Assembly (NCBI RefSeq): GCF_000149955.1
Contig: NW_017264849.1
Coordinates: forward strand, 1-12,661
Direction: 5' to 3'
Origin: Fusarium oxysporum f. sp. lycopersici 4287
Lineage: Eukaryota > Ascomycota > Sordariomycetes > Hypocreales > Nectriaceae
DNA: 12,661 bases
A program made the position numbers and the translations under genes. Shown one piece after another: positions 1 through 7,323 of this stretch (positions are counted from its first letter, which is position 1; each line of letters begins with the position of its first letter). Below the pieces are notes generated by a model. It did not search any database and was not told the origin of the DNA. It saw only the letters and a program-made list of their open reading frames with translations.

Positions 1-217
1 GTAGATAGCGGTAGCCTCTTTTGATCAATTGTGAATGCGCTGGCGATGGATTCGACATGTATCTTGAGAGTATCGAGAGCAGAAATGCTAAGTCAGGCCT
101 TGTCTGGGTCATTCCGTACATGAGTGAGCCGGTTTTCGAGCTATAGTCTTCTCGCTCTTCTGGAGAAGCCGAGTCGCCGTCGTCTCTTGGTCGCAGTGTC
201 GAGAGCGAATTTCGAGT
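1..217 (-). mobile_element. Ty1/copia retrotransposon fragment (RT/RNase H junction), partial
   Basis: Read on the minus strand, this stretch is one open frame running off the left edge of the window. It contains GSLMYGMTQTRPDLAF, then LSILSRYMSNPSPAH and LIKRGYRYL. That is the well-known copia pattern GSLMY-x5-TRPDIA-x6-LSR-x-SNP-x2-H-x8-RYL at the end of the reverse transcriptase and start of RNase H. Going 5' in the gene, the frame meets a TAG at 218-220, immediately before the TA-rich block, so only about 72 residues are visible. No catalytic YVDD is present here. CpG is common and the frame has no RIP-type damage, unlike the neighbouring block. Family assignment is from motif recognition. 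Whether the rest of the element lies to the left cannot be seen. Confidence 0.85.
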
Positions 218-240
218 CTATAAAGCAGAGGCTATTAGAG

Positions 241-248
241 ATACCTGC
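241..248 (+). repeat. Left terminal inverted repeat ATACCTGC
   Basis: Reverse complement of 1932-1939. It sits exactly where composition switches from ordinary to TA-rich, and TA at 242-243 could be a target-site duplication. Eight bases alone could be chance. The coincidence with both composition boundaries is what supports it. Confidence 0.5.
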
Positions 249-1066
249 CGGGTAAATAGTTAAAGGGAGTACTTAATAAAATAGAAAAACTACCTAAAAA
301 GCAAAAACATATAGGAACTACTAAAATACCTTATTAATACCTAATAACTCCTAAAGAATTTCTACTAATACTAGAATTAGAAAAACAGTTAATAAAGGCA
401 CTTAAACTAAGAGAATCCTACTTAGATTACTTAGTAACGGCAAACCAGTCCTAAAAAGTACTACCTGCTATAGCATTCTTTAATGCAGCCTATTTATTTT
501 ATTCTGCCTTTTTTAATTTATCTATAGAACTAAGGCTATACTAAATTATATCTATACCTCTTACCTCCACTTAATAATACTAATACTGCAAATAAGTAAT
601 TTTAGTAAATTAAGTACTTATTATATTATAAATATAAGTAGATTCTGCCTAAAGATTAATTAGTTTATCTTTAGCTGCCTCTTCTTTATACTTAAGATAA
701 TACTTCTTATTAATAAATTTTTAAGCTAATATTATATTAGTAAAACCTATAAAATAACCTTATATTAAGTAAATATACTAGCTGCTATAAATAGTCTATA
801 ATTATTATAGGATATTTTAGATTTTATATAAGGATTATAGTAATTTAATTTTATAGAATTAAGGATATATAATTCTTTTATCTTTTAATAAATATAATTA
901 GAATAAGGCATAATAGGATTCCTAAATGCTATAATAAGGATATAAAGAGATTTTTAGTTTTTAATAGAGGTTTTCTTAGCCTTTGCTATGCAGTTAAATA
1001 TCTTAAGGGGATTACAGAACTAAGATTAAACTTACTAGGGGATAACTAATAGAAAATATATTAACC

Positions 1067-1086
1067 AGGCCTTAAGGATAAGGCCT
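1067..1086. repeat. Short hairpin inside the TA-rich block
   Basis: AGGCCTTA and TAAGGCCT are perfect 8-bp arms around an AGGA loop. It is one of the few GC-containing spots in the block. It may be residual element structure; no function is implied. Confidence 0.4.
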
Positions 1087-1931
1087 AAGGGAGGGGAGAG
1101 ATTATATTATAACCCTAATAGTTTTATTATATATACCTTATATTTTCCACTAATTAATATATCTCCTGCTAAAGATAATTAGTACTAAGACTCTATAATT
1201 AGAGATAATCTACTATAATTAGTAGCTAATCTACTTAGATTAGTACTAATCCCTTAATAACCTTACTAATTAACTATAACCTCCTTAAGTATATAAAATA
1301 TATTTATTTGCACTTTTATAGATTCTAGCTTACTAGCTATTAATAAAACTTCTTTATATTAATTAAGCCTAATATGCATTAAATCTACTATTAAGAGATA
1401 TAATACTTTAATAAGCTTAGCACCACGCCCTATGTAATCTGCTAATAATAAACCTAGTATGGCTTAGTTTATCTATAGTTAGAAACTAACTATTATATTT
1501 ATAACTTATTTAATATATTACTAATACTTAAAGAAATTTGCTTAGTTATTATTTAGGTATATCTTAAGATTATATATCCCCTTTACTAATAATATTATTA
1601 TATAATTAAAGTAAAAAGTATTTTTTTATCTAAGCTTTATAAACTTCTCTTTAGATAAATTAATTTAAAAATAGCTTTAAAGTAAAACGTATTATTAAAA
1701 AAGACTTTAAGGGCTTAATTTATTATAAATAAGATAAGTAAAATACTAATTAATAGAAGATTAAATAAATAAAAAAAAATTTAAATCTAGGATATATAAT
1801 AGATAAAGTCTTAAGTAATTAATTAGCTTTAATGTACTTATATAAGGTGCGTTTAATTAATTAATATTACTAATATAATAATATCTTATTTATACAAGCA
1901 CCTATATGATTTTATTTATATAGGTACCTGT

Positions 1932-1939
1932 GCAGGTAT
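1932..1939 (-). repeat. Right terminal inverted repeat GCAGGTAT
   Basis: Partner of 241-248. A small subterminal inverted repeat lies just inside it: ACCTATAT at 1900-1907 and ATATAGGT at 1918-1925, with a 10-nt loop. Subterminal repeats of this kind fit a transposon end. Confidence 0.5.
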
Positions 1940-2205
1940 GGATGGCCAATATTTAGTAGCTTACTTAGCGATGGCATTTTAGGCTATTAATAGAGGCGCA
2001 GCATATACGTAGGCAAACTGGCAAATTACAACCCCTGTCAGTATTGGCGGGCGCAGCGTCATAATTGTTCGAGCTTCTCCTCTCCTTCCAGGCAACCACG
2101 TCTGTAGTCTATTTCAACTTCTTCGTCAGCACCATCGGAACTACCCAGTTGCAATCAATTTAAAACAAATATTAGGCATACCCACTGGAAACCTGAAGCA
2201 GCAAG
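1940..2205 (+). promoter_or_regulatory. Upstream region of the AAA ATPase gene
   Basis: Composition returns to normal here. Visible elements are a CCAAT box at 1946-1950 and a pyrimidine-rich CT tract at about 2074-2089, a common feature before fungal transcription starts. No clear TATA box at a standard distance was recognised, and there is no ORF continuing from the transposon. It is assigned as promoter/5' leader only by position. Confidence 0.45.
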
Positions 2206-3846
2206 ATGAGCAGCCACCAGACTTCAATTCTTCCAGGCTACTCAACTCAGCAACGCCTTTCCCAGAACCCGACTATGAGTCTCCCAACTCCCAAAATACC
2301 TGACGGTATCAAACATGGGCATACTTCTCCTTACCATGGACACCCTGAATCGGTCATCTTGAAGCCTACTTCTTCGCAAGCGCTACCCTTCAGGTCTATG
2401 CGACCCGTCCAAGATGGCGATGGCGCAACCAGTTCCTACTTTGAGCACTCGGACGGCAAGCGAATTAATACCGATCTTATCTTTACCGCGGCTCTCAAGA
2501 AGCAATACCCTGAGCTCACCCTTGTTGTGGTCCCACAGTACAGCGACATGGGCAGCTCTTGCAACTTGCTGGCTTTCGCAGGCGCTGGCTACGCTACCGT
2601 GACTCCAATCCAAGACAAGGGCGAGCTGCCATCGTCGCTCGAATGGACGGTTTACTTGCCGCCCGCCCGTCGGATGGATGGCAATAAAGGATACTTGGGC
2701 GAGGCGCCCATCTTCGGCAAATTCCTCTACCAATGGGAGGGTGAGGAGTTTATTGTCTATCTGGCCGATGGTCGGGATGGGTCGGAATCCTACCCACAAC
2801 TTAAGAACTACTATATCCTCACGGCTGATGTCCACAAAGCTGATCAACTTGTTCTCACCGTCGGGTCATGGGCAAGCGACCTGCATAATGAAGTTTGGGT
2901 CTTCGATCAGGGCTTTTTCCACAAAGATCGCGAGCTGTGGGAGAGCGCGCAGAAATCAACATGGGAATCAGTCATCCTAGACGAGGATATGAAGAAGTCG
3001 CTCATAAATGACCACATCTCCTTCTTCGAGTCGAGGCAGACATACGCAAGTCTCGGAGTACCATGGAAGCGAGGAATCATCTACCATGGCCCCCCTGGGA
3101 ACGGAAAGACTATCAGCATTAAGGCTGCAATGCATATGCTGGCTGATAGAACCCCTCCCATTCCCACCGTCTATGTGCGTAGCCTAGAGTCGTGGAATGG
3201 GCCCCAGGGCGCTCTTTACATGATCTTTCAGAAGGCTAGGGAGTTTGCGCCCTGCTACTTGGTGTTCGAAGATATTGATTCTCTCGTCACACCCGACGTG
3301 AGGAGCTACTTCTTGAACGAGGTTGACGGCCTAAAGCGGAACGATGGCATATTTATCATCGCCAGCACTAACCATTTGGAACTCCTAGACCCAGGAATCG
3401 CAGTAAGTGTTTTAACCCTGGCATATAACTGCCCGCTAATAACTTAGAAACGTCCATCTCGGTTCGACCGAAAGTATTACTTTCCCGACCCAAACATTGA
3501 CCAACGAGAGGCATATTGCCGATTTTGGCAGAAGAAGCTTAAACCCAACAAAGACATCGAGTTCCCAGACAAGTTGTGCAGGGCCATCGCTGAGATCACG
3601 GACAAATTCAGCTTTGCCTACATCCAGGAGGCGTTTGTGGCAACACTGTTAGCCATCGCTCGGCGGTCAAAGATCAAGCCAACAGTCGGAGGCTCTGCGG
3701 AGGCTTGGGTGTTAGTTGACGATGACTTTGGGGATGCCCTAGCCTCAGATAAAGGTGACCTAGACAAACTGGAGCTCTGGGTCGAAATAAAAAAGCAGAT
3801 CAAGATCCTTCGCGAAGGCATAGAAGAAGAAAGTAAAGCATTCTAG
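2206..3846 (+). CDS. AAA+ ATPase (classical AAA, fungal BCS1/26S-like P-loop ATPase), one intron
   Basis: Exons 2206-3402 and 3448-3846; protein 531 aa. The 45-nt intron 3403-3447 has donor GTAAGT, branch-like CTAATAAC and acceptor TAG. ATP-driven remodelling of a protein substrate is the family role; the substrate is unknown. Motifs: Walker A GPPGNGKT (residues 295-302), Walker B LVFEDIDSL (352-360), sensor-1 region IIASTNH (about 384-390), and a second region of homology KRPSRFDR (400-407) carrying the arginine-finger residues, encoded just after the intron. The roughly 290-residue N-terminal part (with SYFEH and TWESVILDEDMKK) resembles the upstream domain of many fungal AAA proteins of unknown role. 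No BCS1-type membrane anchor or signal peptide is evident. The start is the first in-frame ATG, with A at -3. All core ATPase motifs are present, so it looks functional. It sits next to a transposon relic and is probably not part of the sugar cluster to its right. Confidence 0.88.
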
Positions 3847-4775
3847 GGGCCAAATGCGACAGGCAGGAAGAGGCAGGAAGAAGGTAAGGCAGGGTAGAAA
3901 GTCTTGAGAGGGAAACTTTTTGTTCTTATATTTTTTCATATATTATACTTTAAGCTCCACACTGCCATAGTTTGTGCGCATCACGCTATCCCTGACTAGC
4001 TGAAACAACGTTGTGGGTGGACAGAAGAAGACGAAGCCTGATGAACAATAGAGGCCCGAATAGAACACGAGCTGTCAAAGTTATTGCAATTACTATTATG
4101 ACGAGATAAATAGTATTTAGTCTGATTATATACACGACTCTTCTACAGATCCATCCAATCTCTTGATACATATTAATTCCATCAATGCTAGCTCGTGCTT
4201 CCAAAAAGGGCCAATCGAAAAAGTCACCGTTGTAAGGGCGCTATTATATCGTAGGTCAATTTACATTTTCTATATCTTACAATTTACCTTTTCCCGGAGT
4301 AATAGAAAAGTTACTCTTCCTGCAGCTAGATTTATTTACAAACAACGTATATATTATATAGCTATTCAATTAGATAATTAAAGCTCTTTTTTATAGTGTT
4401 TTTGCTTAAACTTTCGAATGCTATTCCCAATTGATCAGACCGTTATGTCTTAGGCCAAGTTCAGGAGTCGAATGGGATGCTGTACCGCTATCATAGCCTA
4501 CACTATCGATAAGACCAAGATTGACACCAAGAACAGTGCAATGAAGACAATGATGAGGGGTGTCTACAATAGTGCAGTATAGGTCGGGAAATCGCAATGC
4601 AATCTAAGTCATATTGCCAATATCACACGCTTCCAAGGCTATGCTTCTCAAGTGGCGACCTAAAGCAAATACAGGAACGGCCAAAAGTAGACGTTGAAGG
4701 CTGGCTGAGCTAAAACAAACTCGATTCTCGGGCATCCCCAGATTTGGCCAAGATACATAGGCCCTTCCTCTCCTA
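3847..4775. other. Gene-free stretch between AAA ATPase and MFS transporter
   Basis: This holds the 3' flanks of both neighbours, transcribed towards each other. An AT-rich tract lies at about 3915-3955 (likely 3'-end signal of the ATPase gene). A TA-rich patch at about 4080-4400 resembles weak RIP-type decay and includes a small inverted repeat, GAGTAA/TTACTC, around 4298-4317. Open frames here (such as 4163-4381 + and 4604-4837 -) show no domain, no splice support and no convincing codon pattern. I see no RNA gene. Confidence 0.5.
3861..3880 (+). repeat. 10-bp tandem duplication in the AAA 3' flank
   Basis: AGGCAGGAAG occurs twice back to back, 14 nt after the stop codon, followed by further AGGCAGG/AGAAGG purine-rich variants to about 3900. 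It is a simple sequence expansion in the presumed 3' UTR. Confidence 0.7.
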
Positions 4776-6538
4776 TCAGGCTGTGGTTGAGGTCTTGCTA
4801 AATCTCCAAGGCTTAATCTTCCTCTCGAAAAGCTCATCGACCTCAGCTGCAGTTCGTCTAGTGCATGTTAGTACATAGTGCTCTTTATATTGTTTTATTC
4901 TCTGTTACTTACCCTGATGTATCGGGAAGTAGAAGCCATGTGCCCACAAGGAAGGGCAGTCCGACACCAGCGTAGAACCAGCCAGTCTTGAAACCCCAGT
5001 TCCACTTATTGGCGTTGACCATATATGGAGTGAGCACATTCATGATGACTCCAGCAACACAAGTGCACGCAGCGCCAAAGCCAGCTGTGTAGGGTCGAAG
5101 ACGTAGAGAAGAGATCTCGGCTATGAAGCCCCAACCAGCAGCACCGTTGGAGATCATTCCAACATCTAGAGAATGTTAGTGTCACAGATTATGAGCTTAG
5201 GTACATGGGAAGACTTACTCCAGAGGCATACAAAGAGAACAAAGATGTTTTTAGTCACCGTGGTCGTCGGGATCAGACCAAGGATTCCAATGACTACACA
5301 AGACGTCCATGTAAGCGTCGTGGCGTAGCATGGAGATACGGCGTCGTCCAATCTTGTCAGCTACCAAAACGACGATCAACAGCGTGGTAATGTTGATGGA
5401 AGACGTGATGCATTTGATCGTAAAAGGATCAGCCAGACCGGCTTGTTGAAAGAAGTAGGTTCCAAAGGTCGCAAAAAGGGTAAGGCCAATGAATTGCTGT
5501 GTCATATTGGGCCAGAGCGAGATGACAGTTCGAAGGCCATCGACTCCGCGAAAGATGGCATACCAATGCTCCTTCTTCTGCTGAGCTGCAACCTCTCTCT
5601 CGTGTTCAAAAGTCTGCACGAGGATCTGATACTGATGCTCTTCATCATAGTCGACGACGCCGCGGTTGAGTCTTAGCAGCTGCTTCTTAGCACGATCTGC
5701 GTTGCCACGACTGACGCACCAAGCGGGTGACTCTGGGAGGAAGACGTAAATGACACACATAATACCGATTTGAGCCCATTGGGTATAAATTGGTGTCAGC
5801 CAGATGTTGGGGTTCTTGCGGTTCAGCAGCTGCAGGGCGATGTAGGCGAAAAAGGATCCAATGGTCCACCAGAGACTGTAGCACATGAGAAGACCTCCGC
5901 GGATACGGGTAGGGGCACACTCGGAGATATAGACCGGCAGAGTCGACTGAAGAGATCCGACTCCGATGCCCGCGAGGAGCTTAGCGGCGAGCCAAACTGG
6001 CCAGTGCCTAGCTAGAGACTCGCACAAGACGCTGCTGACAAGGATAGTCCAATAGGTCCACATTGCAGTCTTACGGCCATATCTATCGGACAGGAAGGGA
6101 ATCGTCGTCATTCCGATGATCTGACCGGCAGACATGATGGAGCTCCAGCCAGCTAGAATAGGAGAAGTAAGGTATTCGACTCCGTCGGCGTTGGTCGCAG
6201 TCGCAAATTGATGAACGAAGCCCTTGTTGGCAATGATACTGCCGTTGATGCTGGTTCAAGTTAATAATCATGCACATGTAGTTAAGAGAGGCGAAATACA
6301 CATACCCGATCTGATATCCATCCGTAGCGGCACTGAAAGCAGCTGCGAAGCAATAGGCCGTAGCAACTTTGAAGAGCTTGACGGTTTCCCACAAGCTGAG
6401 TGACTCGTATCCCGAAGAGAGGACTCCTGTCTCGATCTTGACCTCGGATGCTTTGAAGGCTTGCTCGACGTGGAATTCGCCAACCTCATCATCGAGTTTG
6501 GAGTTGTCAACTCCTTGCTTGGACTTGATAGAAGACAT
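4776..6538 (-). CDS. MFS sugar porter (hexose/oligosaccharide:H+ symporter type), four exons, one frameshift
   Basis: Exons on the minus strand: 6538-6306, 6250-5219, 5165-4913 and 4857-4776, with GT-AG introns of 55, 53 and 55 nt. Counting one surplus base the product is 532 aa, the usual length of fungal sugar porters with 12 membrane helices. Signatures: GYQIGINGSIIA in helix 1 (about 74-85), DRYGRK (133-138), PVYISECAPTRIRG (183-196), PESPAW (250-255), DKIGRRR (376-382), and near the C-terminus PDTSGRTAAEVDELFE, a variant of PETKGRT-x-xEIDELFE. After codon 386 the frame breaks: base 5325 appears surplus. Left as is, translation runs off frame and stops at 5251, losing helix 9 onward. The downstream frame (ATTLTWTSCVVIGILG) restores homology. 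No GT-AG intron can bridge the break. This is a pseudogene or an assembly error. Substrate is inferred as a sugar or glycoside. The gene is divergent from the GH78-like gene and shares its promoter. Confidence 0.85.
5325..5325 (-). other. Frameshift position in the MFS sugar porter
   Basis: In gene sense the reading is ATG CTA C GCC ACG ACG. One extra C (or loss of two bases) separates two frames that both match the sugar-porter fold. The four-exon total of 1600 nt is 3n+1, as expected from a single surplus base. The exact base could lie a few nt either side. Confidence 0.75.
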
Positions 6539-6686
6539 GACAGCTGTTATTGATGAGGCAATGCAACTATTGCTGATGAAAGGTGATGGTGGTCAAAGTT
6601 GGAGATGAGTGATGTAGATCAGTAAGCTGTCGGGTGCATGCCTTTAAGTATTCTCTCAAGATCCGAAAGTATGGATCTAATGTTTT

Positions 6687-6696
6687 CCCCATGGGG
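6687..6696. promoter_or_regulatory. Palindrome CCCCATGGGG
   Basis: A perfect 10-bp palindrome about 150 bp upstream of the MFS start codon. It could be an operator or chance. It does not match the CGGGGA-N3-TCCCCG pattern found elsewhere in the region. Confidence 0.35.
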
Positions 6697-6722
6697 TTGT
6701 CGTGAGGACTTTGCACGAGATG

Positions 6723-6741
6723 TCGGGGAGAATAACCGGGG
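6723..6741 (+). promoter_or_regulatory. Half-site pair near the MFS start: TCGGGGAG and CCGGGG
   Basis: TCGGGGAG (6723-6730) and CCGGGG (6736-6741) are direct rather than inverted copies of the CGGGG core used in the two palindromes near the hydrolase. They lie about 185-200 bp from the MFS ATG. CCGGGG also fits the CreA consensus, so the two readings cannot be separated by eye. Confidence 0.4.
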
Positions 6742-7042
6742 TCAAGGCCACCCACTGGAGTCTGTTCCTTGAGTCTCGTGGCAGGTGACAGAACGATGTG
6801 GGGTATGGGTAACCTCAATAGGATCATGGCCATGAAAGATGCTGCATCTCTGGTTAAGATTTTAGCCGTCTGGAACAGTTCAACTATTGATGATGTAAAG
6901 GCTTGAATGCGCTGAATGCACGATCAAATGGGTTGCAATGATTTTCCTACTGGATCTTACCGCGAAACTAGTGCAGAATTGTTAAGCTTTTGCTCAGTGG
7001 CGGCTCTAGACCTCTGATGCTGTCGAAATTTGGGACTAACCT

Positions 7043-7057
7043 CGGGGACACTCCCCG
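7043..7057. promoter_or_regulatory. Inverted repeat CGGGGA-N3-TCCCCG, copy 1
   Basis: CGGGGA CAC TCCCCG: a perfect 6-bp inverted repeat with a 3-nt centre, equal to CGG-N9-CCG. Inverted CGG/CCG triplets at fixed spacing are the standard target of Zn2Cys6 dimers. The identical arms and spacing at 7111-7125 make this a credible operator. Confidence 0.6.
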
Positions 7058-7083
7058 GGAGGTAGACTCTCATTGGGCTTTGT

Positions 7084-7136
7084 TGATTGGCTGAGCAGGT
7101 TCCGTACGATCGGGGAGCCTCCCCGATCGCCAATCA
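7084..7136. promoter_or_regulatory. Inverted CCAAT boxes framing the main palindrome
   Basis: TGATTGG at 7084-7090 and CCAATCA at 7130-7136 are exact reverse complements. They enclose the 23-bp palindrome, the second lying one base beyond it. A further ATTGG is at 7072-7076. CCAAT is the recognition core of the fungal HapB/C/E complex. The placement suggests cooperation with the factor bound at the palindrome. Confidence 0.5.
7107..7129. promoter_or_regulatory. 23-bp perfect palindrome containing copy 2 of CGGGGA-N3-TCCCCG
   Basis: Arms CGATCGGGGAG (7107-7117) and CTCCCCGATCG (7119-7129) are perfect reverse complements around a single C at 7118. The inner 15 bp, 7111-7125, repeats the pattern of copy 1, and the two centres (7050 and 7118) are 68 bp apart. 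It lies about 200-240 bp upstream of the candidate GH78 start codons. This is the strongest candidate operator in the window. Confidence 0.65.
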
Positions 7137-7323
7137 GATCCAGAAATATCAGCGGCGACTCAATCTCCAGAACCATTGCAGTGGAATCTTTCGTCAATCT
7201 CGGTTTATCTTGGAGCGAAAATTATTTTTTCGGGCTTTTTCAATTATCGGTTTACATTGAACGATTATCCTCCTGCTTGCTTCGTCCAGGTGTGCTGCCT
7301 ATCTACCAGCTTCTCAAGACGAT

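Larger units (their letters stand above)
241..1939. mobile_element. RIP-degraded TA-rich block, probable Tc1/mariner-like DNA transposon relic
   Basis: About 1.7 kb of extremely AT-rich sequence, dominated by TA steps, with no long ORF. I find only about four CpG dinucleotides inside it (near 437, 1426, 1688 and 1851), and most surviving C is followed by T or C. This is the footprint of RIP (CpA to TpA on both strands). The composition changes sharply at both ends. The ends carry a perfect 8-bp inverted pair: ATACCTGC at 241-248 and GCAGGTAT at 1932-1939. Allowing one gap, weaker matching continues inward (GGGTA against AGGTA). If the true termini are CCTGC/GCAGG, each is flanked by TA, the target duplication of Tc1/mariner/pogo elements. 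The length suits a Fot1-size element, but no transposase could be recognised. A competing boundary is the 9-bp direct repeat AGGCTATTA at 229-237 and 1981-1989. Confidence 0.6.
6539..7323. promoter_or_regulatory. Divergent promoter shared by MFS sugar porter and GH78-like gene
   Basis: 785 bp between two divergent start codons. It contains two identical-type inverted repeats (7043-7057, 7111-7125), single TCGGGGA/CCGGGG elements at 6723-6741, three CCAAT boxes (minus at 7072-7076 and 7086-7090, plus at 7130-7134), a CCCCATGGGG palindrome at 6687-6696, and matches to the CreA consensus SYGGRG at 6736-6741 (+), 6755-6760 (+) and 7053-7058 (-). This arrangement suggests joint control by a pathway-specific Zn2Cys6 dimer, the CCAAT-binding complex and carbon catabolite repression. 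The individual sites are seen; the binding proteins are inferred. The ORF at 7073-7438 is not credited as a gene. Confidence 0.65.

Noticed and set aside
229..1989. AGGCTATTA direct repeat as definitive 9-bp target duplication (Mutator-like element)
   Set aside because: No matching inverted termini lie directly inside it, while the 8-bp inverted pair fits the composition edges better. Kept only as an alternative.
4163..4381. 72-aa plus-strand ORF
   Set aside because: It lies in a TA-rich patch, has no domain, and its composition follows the local AT bias. Read as non-coding 3' flank.
4500..4572. Hydrophobic minus-strand run (LIIVFIALFLVSILVL), possible extra membrane segment
   Set aside because: It is beyond the natural C-terminus of the MFS gene (TGA 4776-4778), and no splice sites link it. 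A short run of this kind can arise by chance.
4604..4837. 77-aa minus-strand ORF overlapping the last MFS exon
   Set aside because: It is the wrong frame of exon 4. The DELFERKIKPW ending in the other frame is the real one.
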